A stretch of DNA of 64,000 nt, taken from assembly GCA_015183035.1 (NCBI GenBank), contig JACZZP010000004.1, positions 930,001 to 994,000 of the forward strand, in the 5' to 3' direction. The translations under genes were made by a program, and so were the position numbers. Within the stretch, counting starts at the first letter, position 1, and every line of letters begins with the position of its first letter. The DNA is from Meloidogyne chitwoodi (taxonomy: Eukaryota; Nematoda; Chromadorea; Rhabditida; Meloidogynidae). The notes under the pieces were generated by a model. It made no database searches. It saw only the letters and a program-made list of their open reading frames with translations, and had not been told where the DNA came from. Positions 23,901 to 27,278 of this stretch are shown here, one piece after another.

Positions 23901-26900
23901 GGACATCAACTGCAGGGTTGAGTCGAAATTGGAAAAAATTCGAAATCGAAATAATTCTAAAGAAAAACCTCGAAATTTCGGTTTTCGAAATCAATTTCGT
24001 TTCAACCCTGATCAACTGGACATTTACCCTTATTCTCTAAAGAAACAATAAAAGAAAGTTTAAATAATTTTTAAAATTGTCTATAATTTAATTTTATCAT
24101 TATTTAAGGTTTATACCTTTTCTAAAAATTATTATTAATCCAACAAAAATATAACAAATTATTCCAATGAATGTCATAAATTGAAAATATGACACAAAGA
24201 AATCAAAATCTTTATGAAATAAAGAATTCGAATTTGCAATACTTCCATTTACTATGATAAAATAATATTTATTTTTTGTAATTATAATTATGTAGATTAA
24301 TAAAGATATAAATGAAAATATTGAAATTAAATGTCCAAAAATATATTTTCGATTATTTATCGTTGAATAACTAAATAAATATTAATTAATTATTTTTTAT
24401 TAAATTTTATAAAATTAATTAAAAAGTTTAATCTCTACAGTGGCGGCATTTTACTTAGGGAAAAATATTATTTGTGTTATTTCTTAAATTATTTTATCAC
24501 TCCTTGGTTTGAAATTTTTATTTTTATATATTTTTGTAGCTCTATTTATAAGCTATCCAATGACTATTCATTTATCTAGGAAAACTTTTTTATTTGATCT
24601 AAAAAATTAATTTTTTCCAATGCATTTTCAAAATGCGCGGAAATTTACTTAGGGAAAAAACAACAAGTTCTTCTAAAAAATTAGAAAAGATTCAGAAAAA
24701 TCTAAAAAAATTCCAGAGAACTTCTCCATCAATATGAAGTAGAAATGTCAAAGGAACTGACTCACCATTTATCTCCAGCATCAAGATATGGACATCTCAA
24801 TATCAACGGAAAATGGGGGTCGTTCAATTAGTATAATTTTTTATGCCTGTTCCAACCATGATGAAATTTTTCTTTTATATTCATTAGAAAGCCCATAAAA
24901 TTTGCTATAATATAGGCTATGTACCATTTTTTAAAAAAAATTTTTCATCGAGGTAAATGCTGGTCCTTTCAAAAAGTGCTCAAAAACCACTGTTTTTAGT
25001 GTATTTTGCGCACTTCTCTAAGTGACCAGCATTTACCTCGATGAAAAATTTTTTTTAAAAAATGGTACATAGCCTATATTATCGCAAATTTTATGGGCTT
25101 TCTAATGAATATAAAAGAAAAATTTCATCATGGTTGGAACAGGCATAAAAAATTATACTAATTGAACGACCCCCATTTTCCGTTGATATTGAGATGTCCA
25201 TATCTTGATGCTGGAGATAAATGGTGAGTCAGTTCCTTTGACATTTCTACTTCATATTGATGGAGAAGTTCTCTGGAATTTTTTTAGATTTTTCTGAATC
25301 TTTTCTAATTTTTTAGAAGAACTTGTTGTTTTTTCCCTAAGTAAATTTCCGCGCATTTTGAAAATGCATTGGAAAAAATTAATTTTTTAGATCAAATAAA
25401 AAAGTTTTCCTAGATAAATGAATAGTCATTGGATAGCTTATAAATAGAGCTACAAAAATATATAAAAATAAAAATTTCAAACCAAGGAGTGATAAAATAA
25501 TTTAAGAAATAACACAAATAATATTTTTCCCTAAGTAAAATGCCGCCACTGTATTTAATTGTGATATTGGAATGCATTTTATTAAAGAAAGGAAATAGTA
25601 TACAATTTATATGACTTCCTTTCCGTTTTATTGACCCCATCAAACATTTCTCCTTCCCTTTTCTATATATGATATGAATGTTATCCTAATAGAGTTTTTT
25701 CCTTGCTTTTAATGATATTATGTTTGTGTTAGTTTCATCTTGTTATTATAAATAAAGGGGTCTTATATTGCGCATCATTTTATTATTGTGAGAAAAGTAT
25801 AATAAGGAGGAAGAAGAGAAATAAGATTTCTTTTTATATTACAAAATCTGATTACCGGAAAATTCCTCCTCGGAAAACTCCTCCCCGAAGATTTTCGGAA
25901 AACTCCTCCCCAGATTTTCGGAAAATTCCTCCTCATCGGAAAATTCCTCCCCAAACAGAATTACCGGAAAATTCCTCACTAAAAATTCCTCTTTTAGCGG
26001 AAAATTCCTCCCCAAATAAAAAATTATTTTAAAAATATTTGAATAAAATAATTTCATTTTACCCAAATTTATTCGATTAATTTATTTTTTATGAAATAAT
26101 AAAGATCGAATCAACCAATTGGTCCAATTGCCAATTCGGTCAAATCTCTTACAACATTGGTCCCTGCAAACTTGGACCTATTGGTGGTGTTCTATTACTT
26201 CTCCATTTTAGAGCCCATGGCCAGCTGGTTTTCGTGCAAACTTGGACCTATTGGGAGTGTTTTATTACTTTTCCATTTAAGGGATTGGACCAATCGGTTG
26301 ATTGATCTTTCGGGTTCGATCTTTTGGGTTGACCCAATCTTTATTATTTCATAGAAAATAAATCCATCGAATAAACTTTGGTAAAATGAAATTATTTTAT
26401 TCAAATATTTTTAAAATAATTTTTTATTTGGGGAGGAATTTTCCGCTAAAAGAGGAATTTTTAGTGAGGAATTTTCCGGTAATTCTGTTTGGGGAGGAAT
26501 TTTCCGATGAGGAGGAATTTTCCGAAAATCTGGGGAGGAGTTTTCCGAAAATCTTCGGGGAGGAGTTTTCCGAGGAGGAATTTTCCGGTCACCACAAAAT
26601 CTAATGATTATATGAAAGAAAAGAATTGATAAATTCCCTCTAAGATATAAACAAAGAGATAACTTATTGGCCGTAATAGACAATTAATTATACTAAAATA
26701 AATCAACTTAAATATATATTAGACCTAAACATTATGAAGATATTATTACACATTTATATTAATATAAGAAAATTAAATAATAAATTTTATTAAAAAATAA
26801 TTATTTATTTTACTAAAAAGGAAATGCAGCAGCAAAAAGTCTGTCAATGCTTAAAGAATTAAATGTAAAAAGTCCACAATAATATCCAATAAATGAATGA

Positions 26901-27278
26901 AATTGAAATAAAATAGCTGTTCCAAATGGAATAAAATTAATTCCACTACTAGTAATTAATAAGTGGAAAAAATTGCCAGATTGATGTAAAATTTCAAAAA
27001 ATGAATTAATTGAAAGAAGAATGGCTGTATTACTTTTTAGTGTATCATAATATTTTCTTAAATAATTATTAATTAAATAATTATTAATTTACCTATATTT
27101 AATTGTTATATAAATAATACTAAAATTAAATAAAATTCCAATAATTGAAATAAATGAAAATATAATAGCTGGAAATATTAATTCAAATATTATTCCAGTA
27201 TTTATTAAATTAATTGGCTAAATAATAATTTTATAATTAATTTTATTTAATTAAATTTTATACCTTAGGAACATCCAT
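5953..27278 (-). CDS. Srsx-like chemoreceptor (7TM GPCR) with a Maverick in one intron
   Basis: Six minus-strand exons join with correct phase and GT-AG borders: 27278-27264, 27217-27093, 27056-26814, 24370-24117, 6375-6153 and 6103-5953. They total 336 codons plus stop. The product has seven hydrophobic segments, a SIDRLFAAAFPF motif at the end of TM3 (DRY equivalent), an IL3, TM6, TM7 and a basic tail. Its length and exon plan match the two receptors at 32657 and 59645. It probably senses chemical cues in neurons, as nematode Srsx-type receptors are thought to do. The intron between exons 3 and 4 (about 2.4 kb) contains two long palindromic elements. The intron between exons 4 and 5 (about 17.7 kb) contains the whole Maverick. 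No stop or frameshift is seen in the exons, so it may still be expressed. Family choice (Srsx over other sr families) is less sure than the GPCR call. Confidence 0.82.
6453..6461. repeat. Left target-site duplication
   Basis: CTTATTCTC lies directly outside the left TIR start (GGTAAATGTCC) and is repeated exactly at 24029-24037 outside the right TIR. A one-base ambiguity (a shared C) remains at the junction. Confidence 0.8.
7186..7505. repeat. Imperfect minisatellite in inner TIR
   Basis: Units of about 30-75 bp begin AAGCCAAGACCTAWWGGA and alternate with two TTTGTCCGACCTTGAAAAGG...CGGACAAA inverted motifs (near 7187-7216 and 7334-7363). The mirrored set is at about 23280-23598. The long open frames here are a by-product of the repeat unit. 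Confidence 0.7.
7513..7534. promoter_or_regulatory. 22-bp perfect palindrome, left inner TIR
   Basis: Each half is GATAGGTACAT and the sequence equals its own complement. It is conserved exactly at 23248-23269, and the flanking 'attgattgat' phrases are also conserved. It may bind a dimeric protein or mark a replication or transcription control site, which is inference. Confidence 0.6.
7590..8245 (+). promoter_or_regulatory. Upstream region of PolB with duplicated GC-box module
   Basis: There is no gene here. Two diverged direct copies of a module read GATCTTGGGA(A/G)GGATAAGAAAATAAGC, then a GC-box-like CCACGCCCC or CCACATCCC, then GATTATA (about 7831-7885 and 8066-8119). The 'ATAAGCyT..' plus GC-box part recurs at the promoters near 14271 and 14936. 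Between the copies, 7921-8000 is a degenerate run of 'gtcaaaa/tgtcaaac' units. Confidence 0.55.
8246..8257 (+). promoter_or_regulatory. TATA box of the Maverick PolB gene
   Basis: AGTATAAAAGCC lies about 80 bp upstream of the PolB ATG (8327). It is preceded by GGTCGACCTTGAAC, a phrase shared with the intergenic promoter at 14200. The same TATA motif at the same distance precedes the duplicated fragment at 12617. Confidence 0.7.
8327..12448 (+). CDS. polB: Protein-primed family B DNA polymerase (Maverick PolB)
   Basis: A 1373-residue protein that should copy the element from its ends by protein priming. An N-terminal region (1-180) is shared with the broken copy downstream. A Cys-rich putative zinc-binding region lies at about 325-430 (several CxxC pairs). 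The 3'-5' exonuclease motif FDFEAT is near 452, followed by an SHFGGRYDMVM stretch around 555. The polymerase core has motif A LDFNSLYPS near 922, motif B KLMLNSLWG near 1117 and motif C YGDTDS near 1218. All catalytic acidic residues are present. The start is the ATG behind the TATA element. There are no introns. The size is at the upper end for Maverick polymerases. It is the first gene inside the left TIR. Confidence 0.95.
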   Translation: MSFNNCPPASKRPRFFIQNVVPHLFIQEGSGTENFNKYYRQIDYESDYSRKFKMMKTTGKFIIEKIPENPEELLRKIMKECMDKTIKESRNKSIEPDHLGALISSKLLDNDIWIPIRKIQQDTIENILTRFQLVSQSKIEKGSLLGQPFTITFQTLGVSSLPTNSSISGRAPRESTNLNIRINDASLIKIKNQNNLCLFYALEITKKYATKELGDRRRFSDYLNNDHRQLKDVLNLLKDTKIPNDLQEYDAVKFVPIISDFWNNQYKDSGLKFKVFVFGGDSENPKFKYGSDNFNLAISIYHSNNHFDGIRNVGGMFGLREKYCFTCEKKYRKDCDHNMKCISRCNLCGRVGDGSCMSNGDFFKTCDDCGKKYVNEDCFNHHKSGNNCRRSKQCEQCGVIWSLKNYKREQSKKHICGQKWCQICKQFHSMDRGCFIRPLELKKSIPYRLVTFDFEATQNERVKEIGKEEKRLHKVNFVSATVTCTKCMEDDNLWRSPLKQNKKYCTICGTYRTITFSHRPFNFTKVDEQRITETPLKDFVQWILFELNQQYTTLAFSHFGGRYDMVMTFREIYLAGIVPSMIRRGNKLYELKVPRNRKCNEVIFRDSFNLCPVGLGKLVGAFGLKITEKQFFPHLANIPANYCKTLPQLPSKDDYIYGGMTAEKQIEFDKWYAQEKNQPFCLDEALAEYCINDVQILTEALIAFRTKFSEISKQKNSTQEEAQGIDILRDAMTIASACMKHFRLNHLKAEHLAIVPEKGYDTCDNQSELALKYLQWYEETKGVKIISAHSEGGEHQVGKFKVDGYIEEEDRAIEVNGCVWHACQKCFGDDLEKILPNGKTVEETRVNDEKRLSTLRKHIKIVDVIWECEINKMLRRNRKMRKAFANYHDKGPIKMRDCYFGGRTGPAQLHFDADKEQHKIAYLDFNSLYPSTIATTSFPVGHPKLRIVPFDEQKVNWTQSTQIPFKGILKVFINPPPKLEVPVIPVKFDDRLLFPLCKKCSLAYPNGANIKDYHCPHNDDERGWVSTCTSIELEEALNVGYRVSRFYRGLHYEKWDDQLFKNYVAEFMAMKIHASGFPDGIMGKENEDKFMLECKERFGIEVQREKMVPDKAMRYISKLMLNSLWGRFSLRNTLSKSVVTDSPYELREYATNFSIELQSVDKLTEETALITYKPKEEFIVEHDTSNITVSLWTTSAARIRLLKAMQKVAGSPRCNILYGDTDSILFSHPKDMECPLQTGPHLGDLAREYVGYDIKEYVGGACKAYGLKMESDKNAKINTVLKVRGITLTVDTCKILHFESFKESVLQYANGENEESEEDVEIDRGRIIVENSNFLRPNVKEGRIYSTGMKKMFRPIIQKGIISNHKIVHFGQK
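12539..12550 (+). promoter_or_regulatory. Duplicated TATA box before the PolB fragment
   Basis: AGTATAAAAGC precedes the ATG at 12617 by about 75 bp. Sequence from here through the leader resembles 8246-8326, so the promoter was duplicated together with the coding fragment. Confidence 0.6.
12617..13229 (+). pseudogene. Tandem, frame-broken copy of the PolB N-terminal region
   Basis: The first open segment (12617-12898, 93 residues) matches PolB residues 1-97: the same MSFNN start, HLFIQEG, NKYY and FIIEKI. A stop at 12896-12898 and a frame change follow. Resemblance resumes near 12898 and continues in the segment starting at 12927, covering the PolB 'LGALIS' to 'FQTLGVSSLP' part. It then diverges into a basic tail ending at 13229. 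The copy therefore covers about 150 PolB residues and none of the exonuclease or polymerase domains. Either it is a decayed duplication, or the N-terminal part is kept as a separate small protein. Divergence between the copies is considerable, so the duplication is not recent. Confidence 0.75.
13230..13527. other. AT-rich spacer with repeated 'attaaggg' phrases
   Basis: I see no gene. Phrases such as 'gatgaaatttt.aaaatattaaggg.ta.a' repeat five or six times with changes, so this looks like a degenerate tandem repeat. It separates the PolB fragment from the convergent minus-strand gene. Confidence 0.5.
13528..14139 (-). CDS. Maverick protein of unknown function (203 aa)
   Basis: The intronless frame on the minus strand runs from ATG 14139 to a stop at 13528. 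The N-terminal 140 residues look folded: helices, then an aromatic/His-rich stretch (AYFFAHHKIRLLYPFHQ) with Cys residues near 101 and 115. The last 60 residues are Ser/Thr/Pro/Arg-rich and probably disordered. I do not recognise the family. It lies head-to-head with the gene at 14385, and the TATA-like GTATAAAAGGG (minus strand, about 14188-14200) sits 50-60 bp before its ATG. It is the only minus-strand gene in the left half of the element, which suggests separate control. Confidence 0.7.
   Translation of the reverse strand: MSSILEEISKKLNCPVYLVRYRLMYQENVDIIAKYIKENGPIETTYQDRNGQRRMINCSGVSTAGAHLIKAFGDLSYPFNISIAAYFFAHHKIRLLYPFHQCIIERTSTSDGGICQKYYPLELLRFIPRTNSSSSSTICSQTLRRTQATWSISTSSISSDPLSLRTSITPSPAPRKSRPGIVWMEVDGCPNQWEKRNILIFFD
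14188..14214 (-). promoter_or_regulatory. TATA region for the 203-aa gene
   Basis: On the minus strand it reads AAGGTCGAGCTCAAGTATAAAAGG. The CGACCTTGAA phrase (seen on the plus strand) also occurs before the PolB TATA box and inside the TIR hairpins. Confidence 0.5.
14271..14312 (+). promoter_or_regulatory. GC-box plus TATA promoter module A
   Basis: ATAAGCTTAGGCTCCGCCC is followed by ATTTTTCTGAGTATAAATACTC. The CTCCGCCCATT...CTGAGTATAAATA core is almost identical to 14936-14969. It lies about 75-115 bp before ATG 14385. Confidence 0.7.
14385..14792 (+). CDS. Small Cys-rich (zinc-ribbon-like) Maverick protein
   Basis: A 135-residue protein. The N-terminal 60 residues are acidic and Gln/Lys-rich and probably disordered. 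The C-terminal half carries CKKC (about 80-83) and CENC (about 109-112) spaced by about 25 residues, a likely zinc ribbon, followed by another Cys. It may bind nucleic acid or protein, and no family is recognised. It is driven by promoter module A and followed by a 240-bp spacer with promoter module B. Confidence 0.7.
   Translation: MNTPPQQVQENQQEIEEIPKDEDIIEVKVEKKDDKISKLSNTPSTSARGKIEKKNGVNSRMLWKLVRMKYIPRIEIRLCKKCANALYYNKNKFSEKDNGKIGISFDLCENCAKLNMSLKDFLCEWDEKNEMTEKK
14936..14969 (+). promoter_or_regulatory. GC-box plus TATA promoter module B
   Basis: ATAAGACTCCGCCCATTC is followed by TCTGAGTATAAATAGTC. It matches module A almost base for base over the GC box and TATA, about 68-100 bp before ATG 15037. 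Confidence 0.7.
15037..15573 (+). CDS. Maverick protein of unknown function with CxxC (178 aa)
   Basis: A predicted mostly beta N-terminal domain (residues 1-125) contains CRNC near 48-51 and Cys at about 71, 90 and 101, followed by an acidic, Lys/Glu-rich tail. Thr/Ser/Ile-rich strands suggest a compact domain. No family is recognised. It has its own promoter module B and lies about 70 bp before the packaging ATPase, so the two may be co-transcribed. Confidence 0.7.
   Translation: MALITTKEQLIEKMIPEVTFTTSSTGITISSARLNTSRFIEYDFIGKCRNCKGESIDIDFIVTPRSVTLYCNRMKSEKVILFDNFYEIPQYCIFRLKAKGKCYNVMHNVQQTAESHFNNGTGQLTIEEFLTTIPQKKEEVVESYGKEKTDNGESCGIEQEKIFEGDELGPDTFLHNIP
15641..16321 (+). CDS. Genome-packaging ATPase (FtsK/HerA type)
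   Basis: A 226-residue NTPase expected to pump element DNA into capsids. The Walker A motif GPSSSGKST is at about residues 23-31 and the Walker B hydrophobic-strand plus acidic pair VILDDLMYS at about 90-98. A Q-containing sensor strand FVTQNL is near 127. Length and motif order fit Maverick/adenovirus-IVa2-like packaging ATPases of the A32/FtsK group. It starts the tight block ATPase - pX-like - unknown - integrase, with 5 bp to the next ATG. Confidence 0.9.
   Translation: MNYQIYSNKDLKLKLPFGCIISGPSSSGKSTFVQKLILNSTQLIDPPPKEILYCYGEYNPLVPILQNAGVFIYSGVPPEDLIRKLSKPALVILDDLMYSIDAKYLSELFTKKSHHLNFGIIFVTQNLFEKSLRVARQNSMYIVLARAPNNSLSIRNLGVQLFPGKLNYFLDAYQQSTHRNYSYLFIDLHPSSDNTLRLRTNIFKEESEDPDISPYTIIFLPKNFSL
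16327..16677 (+). CDS. Small basic virion-type protein (pX-like)
   Basis: A 116-residue, Arg/Lys-rich protein (RSLRKRKRLLKKA near 24-36) with a conserved-looking middle (LNIVRNRFPLTKRQKYRLLPF). The hydrophobic C-terminus is introduced by GSGLPIGIFPALL. Small basic proteins with this layout accompany Maverick and adintovirus capsid genes and have been likened to adenovirus core protein pX. That homology is inference here. The Gly-containing stretch before the hydrophobic tail could be a maturation-protease site. It begins 5 bp after the ATPase stop. Confidence 0.6.
   Translation: MSSNICQIVKDNFPFIKQLANTRSLRKRKRLLKKATNNQLLSITEVCLNIVRNRFPLTKRQKYRLLPFADFVRKVSRIRTERGARHTVVQKGSGLPIGIFPALLTPIIIELAKNLI
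16693..17526 (+). CDS. Maverick protein of unknown function (277 aa)
   Basis: The N-terminus FILVPEDIYHGL is followed by a short coiled coil (about 30-75) and a Ser/Asn-rich linker. A C-terminal globular part (about 165-255) contains NPDGKILNKIGGREILGS, and the basic tail carries HKRKLGES. Acidic and basic patches alternate. I do not recognise the family. Its position between the pX-like and integrase genes suggests a virion or assembly factor. Its last 34 bases overlap the integrase start in another frame. Confidence 0.65.
   Translation: MANKFILVPEDIYHGLITQPLPNTGNINLDYTRKNLEDVKRQHTNLETKNINYNQELRRYLHMLKEQNDTPMNVSVRKMEDPAIEQIKNILPFLSSSSNEDNQMHKNISNTNTRNTVVVPSPKSDNSGFIDDEIRIHTEEESPEDKLKPLPSNIKEKTREILDFMKENLEKYNVNPDGKILNKIGGREILGSNAQKSIECILRTGIRGKLRWGEITPPGTEELEEKLKKDKKIWSLIEKLRENSTLKRISTKHKRKLGESSQITDSKWRTPTLWKKY
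17493..18590 (+). CDS. Retrovirus-like integrase with chromodomain
   Basis: A 365-residue DDE recombinase that inserts the element. The catalytic core has the first Asp in TDVQCDLADF (about 80), the second in HRIFSDKGKEF (about 150) and the Glu in KASLAERC 35 residues after it. The C-terminal chromodomain (about 325-365) contains YRIEKVIKSR...YYVKFLEYPEPEW with the aromatic cage residues, and may steer insertion to histone-marked chromatin. ATG 17493 overlaps the upstream gene by 34 bp. A second in-frame ATG at 17511 is possible. The family match is strong. Confidence 0.93.
   Translation: MENSNSMEKILNKLYNDPANPAGFAGLNQLWIEAKKKDPRIRRKDVKTYLEGHRTYTLHCPRRVHFKRSVTYPAGYMTDVQCDLADFQKLSRQNNGNNYALVAIDVLSKRVFAEPVRTKKSKDMIKAFEKILSKMEMYPHRIFSDKGKEFTSKEIMDFFKEKDIEKYIPNASVVKASLAERCIRNLKQRLYRFMSEKHTLKWTEALSKIVNSINHSKCRVLGGLRPVDVSFNNAKNVREFVFGPVGSKHSRKKPRFNENDYVRMSRNKNVFAKGYLPNYSDEILQIDRVKNKANPNRYRIRDDKGELFKGYFYPEELTRVRKDKNTSYRIEKVIKSRKKKDGGKEYYVKFLEYPEPEWIDEKYFV
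18672..20756 (+). CDS. Penton-type minor capsid protein with giant coiled-coil insertion
   Basis: A 694-residue protein. The N-terminus (1-about 100: FFVVLPSNVSDY, YRVHLPKSIEF, YSIQYPQSW) and the C-terminus (about 548-694: FRIKFNDP, CYVLGFPAHA, LLRIVAV, MFIPVQPREINEVEIELRW) resemble the two halves of the single-jelly-roll penton-like minor capsid protein of Mavericks. Between them lie about 440 residues, very rich in Glu, Lys and Gln, with heptad patterning that predicts long coiled coils. They are broken near 430-460 by PIPP and PIPPP linkers. The insertion is in frame and lacks stops. It may project from capsid vertices or face inward, and I know of no described function. It ends 16 bp from the convergent protease stop. 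Confidence 0.82.
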   Translation: MVNTFFVVLPSNVSDYPNNRPNKYRVHLPKSIEFQGGNWVCGLYSIQYPQSWAATIGTNEKQWIQINYKQKEALKLGIPKTTQLTPKGLSFFLKLALARIQSDTHRKRREILEDDIEDNEIIISPEIDIIGSPSKKRLRRETINLSKLEEIQKQGFVDGFFLMHATDYWDGISTFEHELEVHKLDIEKKTKEIKEAKDPYYKTGLQEHLDHLNSLSEQKKENIAILKEEARKRDNLDERQIANQFLEKNKDDYHEKIIGFEVNILKKYIALVQKIKESEEEGVNIRSTQEIQRLITRIKQMRKNLQILESAIIERDFKTTSEEFHQQNSEKHKDYVENFFDNHPEDHLITLGKNLYDLEEFHAQLREKRDAHSNEQNEEEKEKLSKEIDEKNRLFLYRKQRFMAIRQEAIKKYLKLELPIPPSNDDIKKMQQIEEKTHPEYLKHARKIDEEIPIPPPEITQEMTDVLKERHKSEQEETFKRIQKHKEIVEKEHEKKVEDIISKDGPQMQDVEISDEELKEINENEKEEQKMQLLAGEKDIKNKELYSDIEFEYLESIDRFRIKFNDPEIFSINISSQLCYVLGFPAHAAIKNGQIGKYGIDLKGGFTSFAVYSKGLTSSVILGNSISSLLRIVAVENKSGGVIERVYDNPMFIPVQPREINEVEIELRWMNGNFVKFEHGTVIITLMFNKMLKF
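20773..21234 (-). CDS. Adenovirus-type maturation cysteine protease
   Basis: A 153-residue C5/Ulp1-like protease expected to process virion precursors. The triad is visible: His56 in GSHWIAF, Asp72 in FIFDSL, an oxyanion Gln101 and the nucleophile Cys112 in the CGQHC motif. It is shorter than adenain and close to the minimal fold. The start overlaps the downstream-reading membrane-protein gene by 59 bp in another frame. A second in-frame Met lies three codons in. It converges on the penton gene. Confidence 0.9.
   Translation of the reverse strand: MMKMDTLQIEKILDQNQITRRYFRGCFAADKIPQEFREYPSSLVVNTEKAGQKGSHWIAFFIINQEKIFIFDSLLLPDFSLQIKNFISKFSTQIKNSIPLQDPISSTCGQHCISFIYFISSGFSYDKYLSLLSHYPKPDEFVSQFINKMIKNK
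21176..21769 (-). CDS. Two-helix membrane protein of the Maverick (197 aa)
   Basis: An N-terminal hydrophobic segment (about 5-24) acts as signal or anchor. A 100-residue polar domain follows with potential N-glycosylation sites (NKT, NIT). A second transmembrane helix (about 122-145, YCVSLVALWFLLIASALAY) precedes a basic 50-residue tail. Only a few Cys are present. No fusion-peptide or envelope family is recognised. It lies between the protease and major capsid genes on the same strand. The C-terminal 59 bp overlap the protease start. A membrane role in virion assembly or exit is inference. Confidence 0.7.
   Translation of the reverse strand: MCYITIKIEFCLISVVLFFFLYKLSQSFVISKESENPEYTEKLKEFIGYNKTIPPSPKEIIQTSTTFPKISERVQNSIGLATSYNPEKNITILDFWAMEHVNNVQFPSPCKEFPSSETSIAQTIYCVSLVALWFLLIASALAYQLRKFVNLRNITENKKEIELKGIQRKYSNKVIIPFFDENGHFTNRENFGSKSDN
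21832..23175 (-). CDS. Major capsid protein (double jelly roll)
   Basis: A 447-residue protein whose layout fits the hexon-like major capsid protein of Mavericks. An N-terminal strand-rich half contains IELLTLNPVN, GHTIWKNCRMSINGTQVFEG and YKSIFDYELTYP. The second half contains EHRTEFNANLWMDQVPRRIILGMIDN, GHQKYVPFYFRHFNLRDIS and a final EPVPSGGIVLIAMGEIDS strand region. It should form the trimeric building block of the capsid. The frame is intact, with no introns. Its ATG is 17 bp inside the right TIR boundary, so transcription starts within the TIR. Confidence 0.9.
   Translation of the reverse strand: MSIHQKIDRDSGNAITNALSFFETPSTNVSISNSSFIELLTLNPVNITPFHFKIHATTNYIDLAKCYIFTELRIKKEKDGKLVDIDKDDNVGICQLIGHTIWKNCRMSINGTQVFEGNSLMAYKSIFDYELTYPQSVKNSYLSVAGYYDDGDTQTDAGVIETNYGYKSRKRLFFEDGKPKSAQFMAKLDIDICNQPRYLVNQCEVDIELLPNESKFLISAPWDTAPTYHLEIQSCKLYVKKIELMDSLAFDISKKLELKPARYPMRKTSLKSLFISEHRTEFNANLWMDQVPRRIILGMIDNRSFVGHQKYVPFYFRHFNLRDISITTGGVTYPTTPYSLDFPNGKYARAYHDMQEAIGYAGTPESNGISMFRYANAGFCFFVFNLTNSQEDNGPEVFDLIKNGTTSVKLTFNEPVPSGGIVLIAMGEIDSLLMLDRNRTITTDISV
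23248..23269. promoter_or_regulatory. 22-bp perfect palindrome, right inner TIR
   Basis: An exact copy of the left palindrome. It lies about 75-95 bp upstream of the major capsid start codon, which is compatible with a promoter-proximal role. Confidence 0.6.
23913..24010. mobile_element. 98-bp hAT-type MITE inside the right TIR
   Basis: The ends are CAGGGTTGAG and TTTCAACCCTG. It is flanked by the exact 8-bp duplication ATCAACTG (23905-23912 and 24011-24018). Removing it restores the match with the left TIR. The interior is rich in 'tcgaaat' phrases, like the relative at about 47583-47706. Confidence 0.85.
24029..24037. repeat. Right target-site duplication
   Basis: An exact copy of CTTATTCTC immediately follows the right terminus (ending CATTTACC). 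Confidence 0.8.
24438..25551. mobile_element. 1.1-kb near-perfect palindrome, Tc1/mariner-like ends
   Basis: It starts CAGTGGCGGCATTTTACTTAG and ends with the inverse, flanked by TA on both sides. The two arms, each about 540 bp, are almost identical around a short centre near 24965-25030. There is no transposase frame. It lies in an intron of the chemoreceptor gene, so the transcript could fold into a very long hairpin. Confidence 0.88.
25850..26593. mobile_element. 744-bp palindromic MITE with 9-bp target duplication
   Basis: ACAAAATCT is duplicated at 25841-25849 and 26594-26602. Long inverted repeats (about 250 bp) start near ACCGGAAAATTCC and consist of many CGGAAAAYTCCTCC units. The centre contains two direct copies of GCAAACTTGGACCTATTGG. 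Long TIRs plus a 9-bp duplication fit a Mutator-like MITE, which is inference. Confidence 0.78.

Larger units (their letters stand above)
6462..24028. mobile_element. Complete Maverick/Polinton element
   Basis: This is a 17,567-bp element bounded by inverted terminal repeats (6462-7589 and 23193-24028) and flanked by the direct repeat CTTATTCTC. It carries the defining Maverick set: protein-primed PolB, retrovirus-like integrase, packaging ATPase, adenovirus-type protease, penton-type minor capsid protein and double-jelly-roll major capsid protein. It also has a pX-like protein and several unknowns. All core frames are open. Base composition inside its genes is clearly richer in G+C than the host introns around it. 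It is inserted in an intron of a chemoreceptor gene. It could be called an endogenous adintovirus-like virus. The presence of both capsid genes and the protease favours virion-forming ancestry. Confidence 0.95.
23193..24028. repeat. Maverick right terminal inverted repeat
   Basis: This is the inverse complement of the left TIR. It lacks two left-specific stretches but carries a 98-bp hAT-type MITE (23913-24010). The inner end is only 17 bp from the start codon of the major capsid gene (23175, minus strand), so that gene's promoter must lie inside the TIR. Confidence 0.88.

Noticed and set aside
26386..26604. Glu/Phe-rich frames in 25839-26683
   Set aside because: They arise from CGGAAAATTCCTCC units of the palindromic element on both arms.
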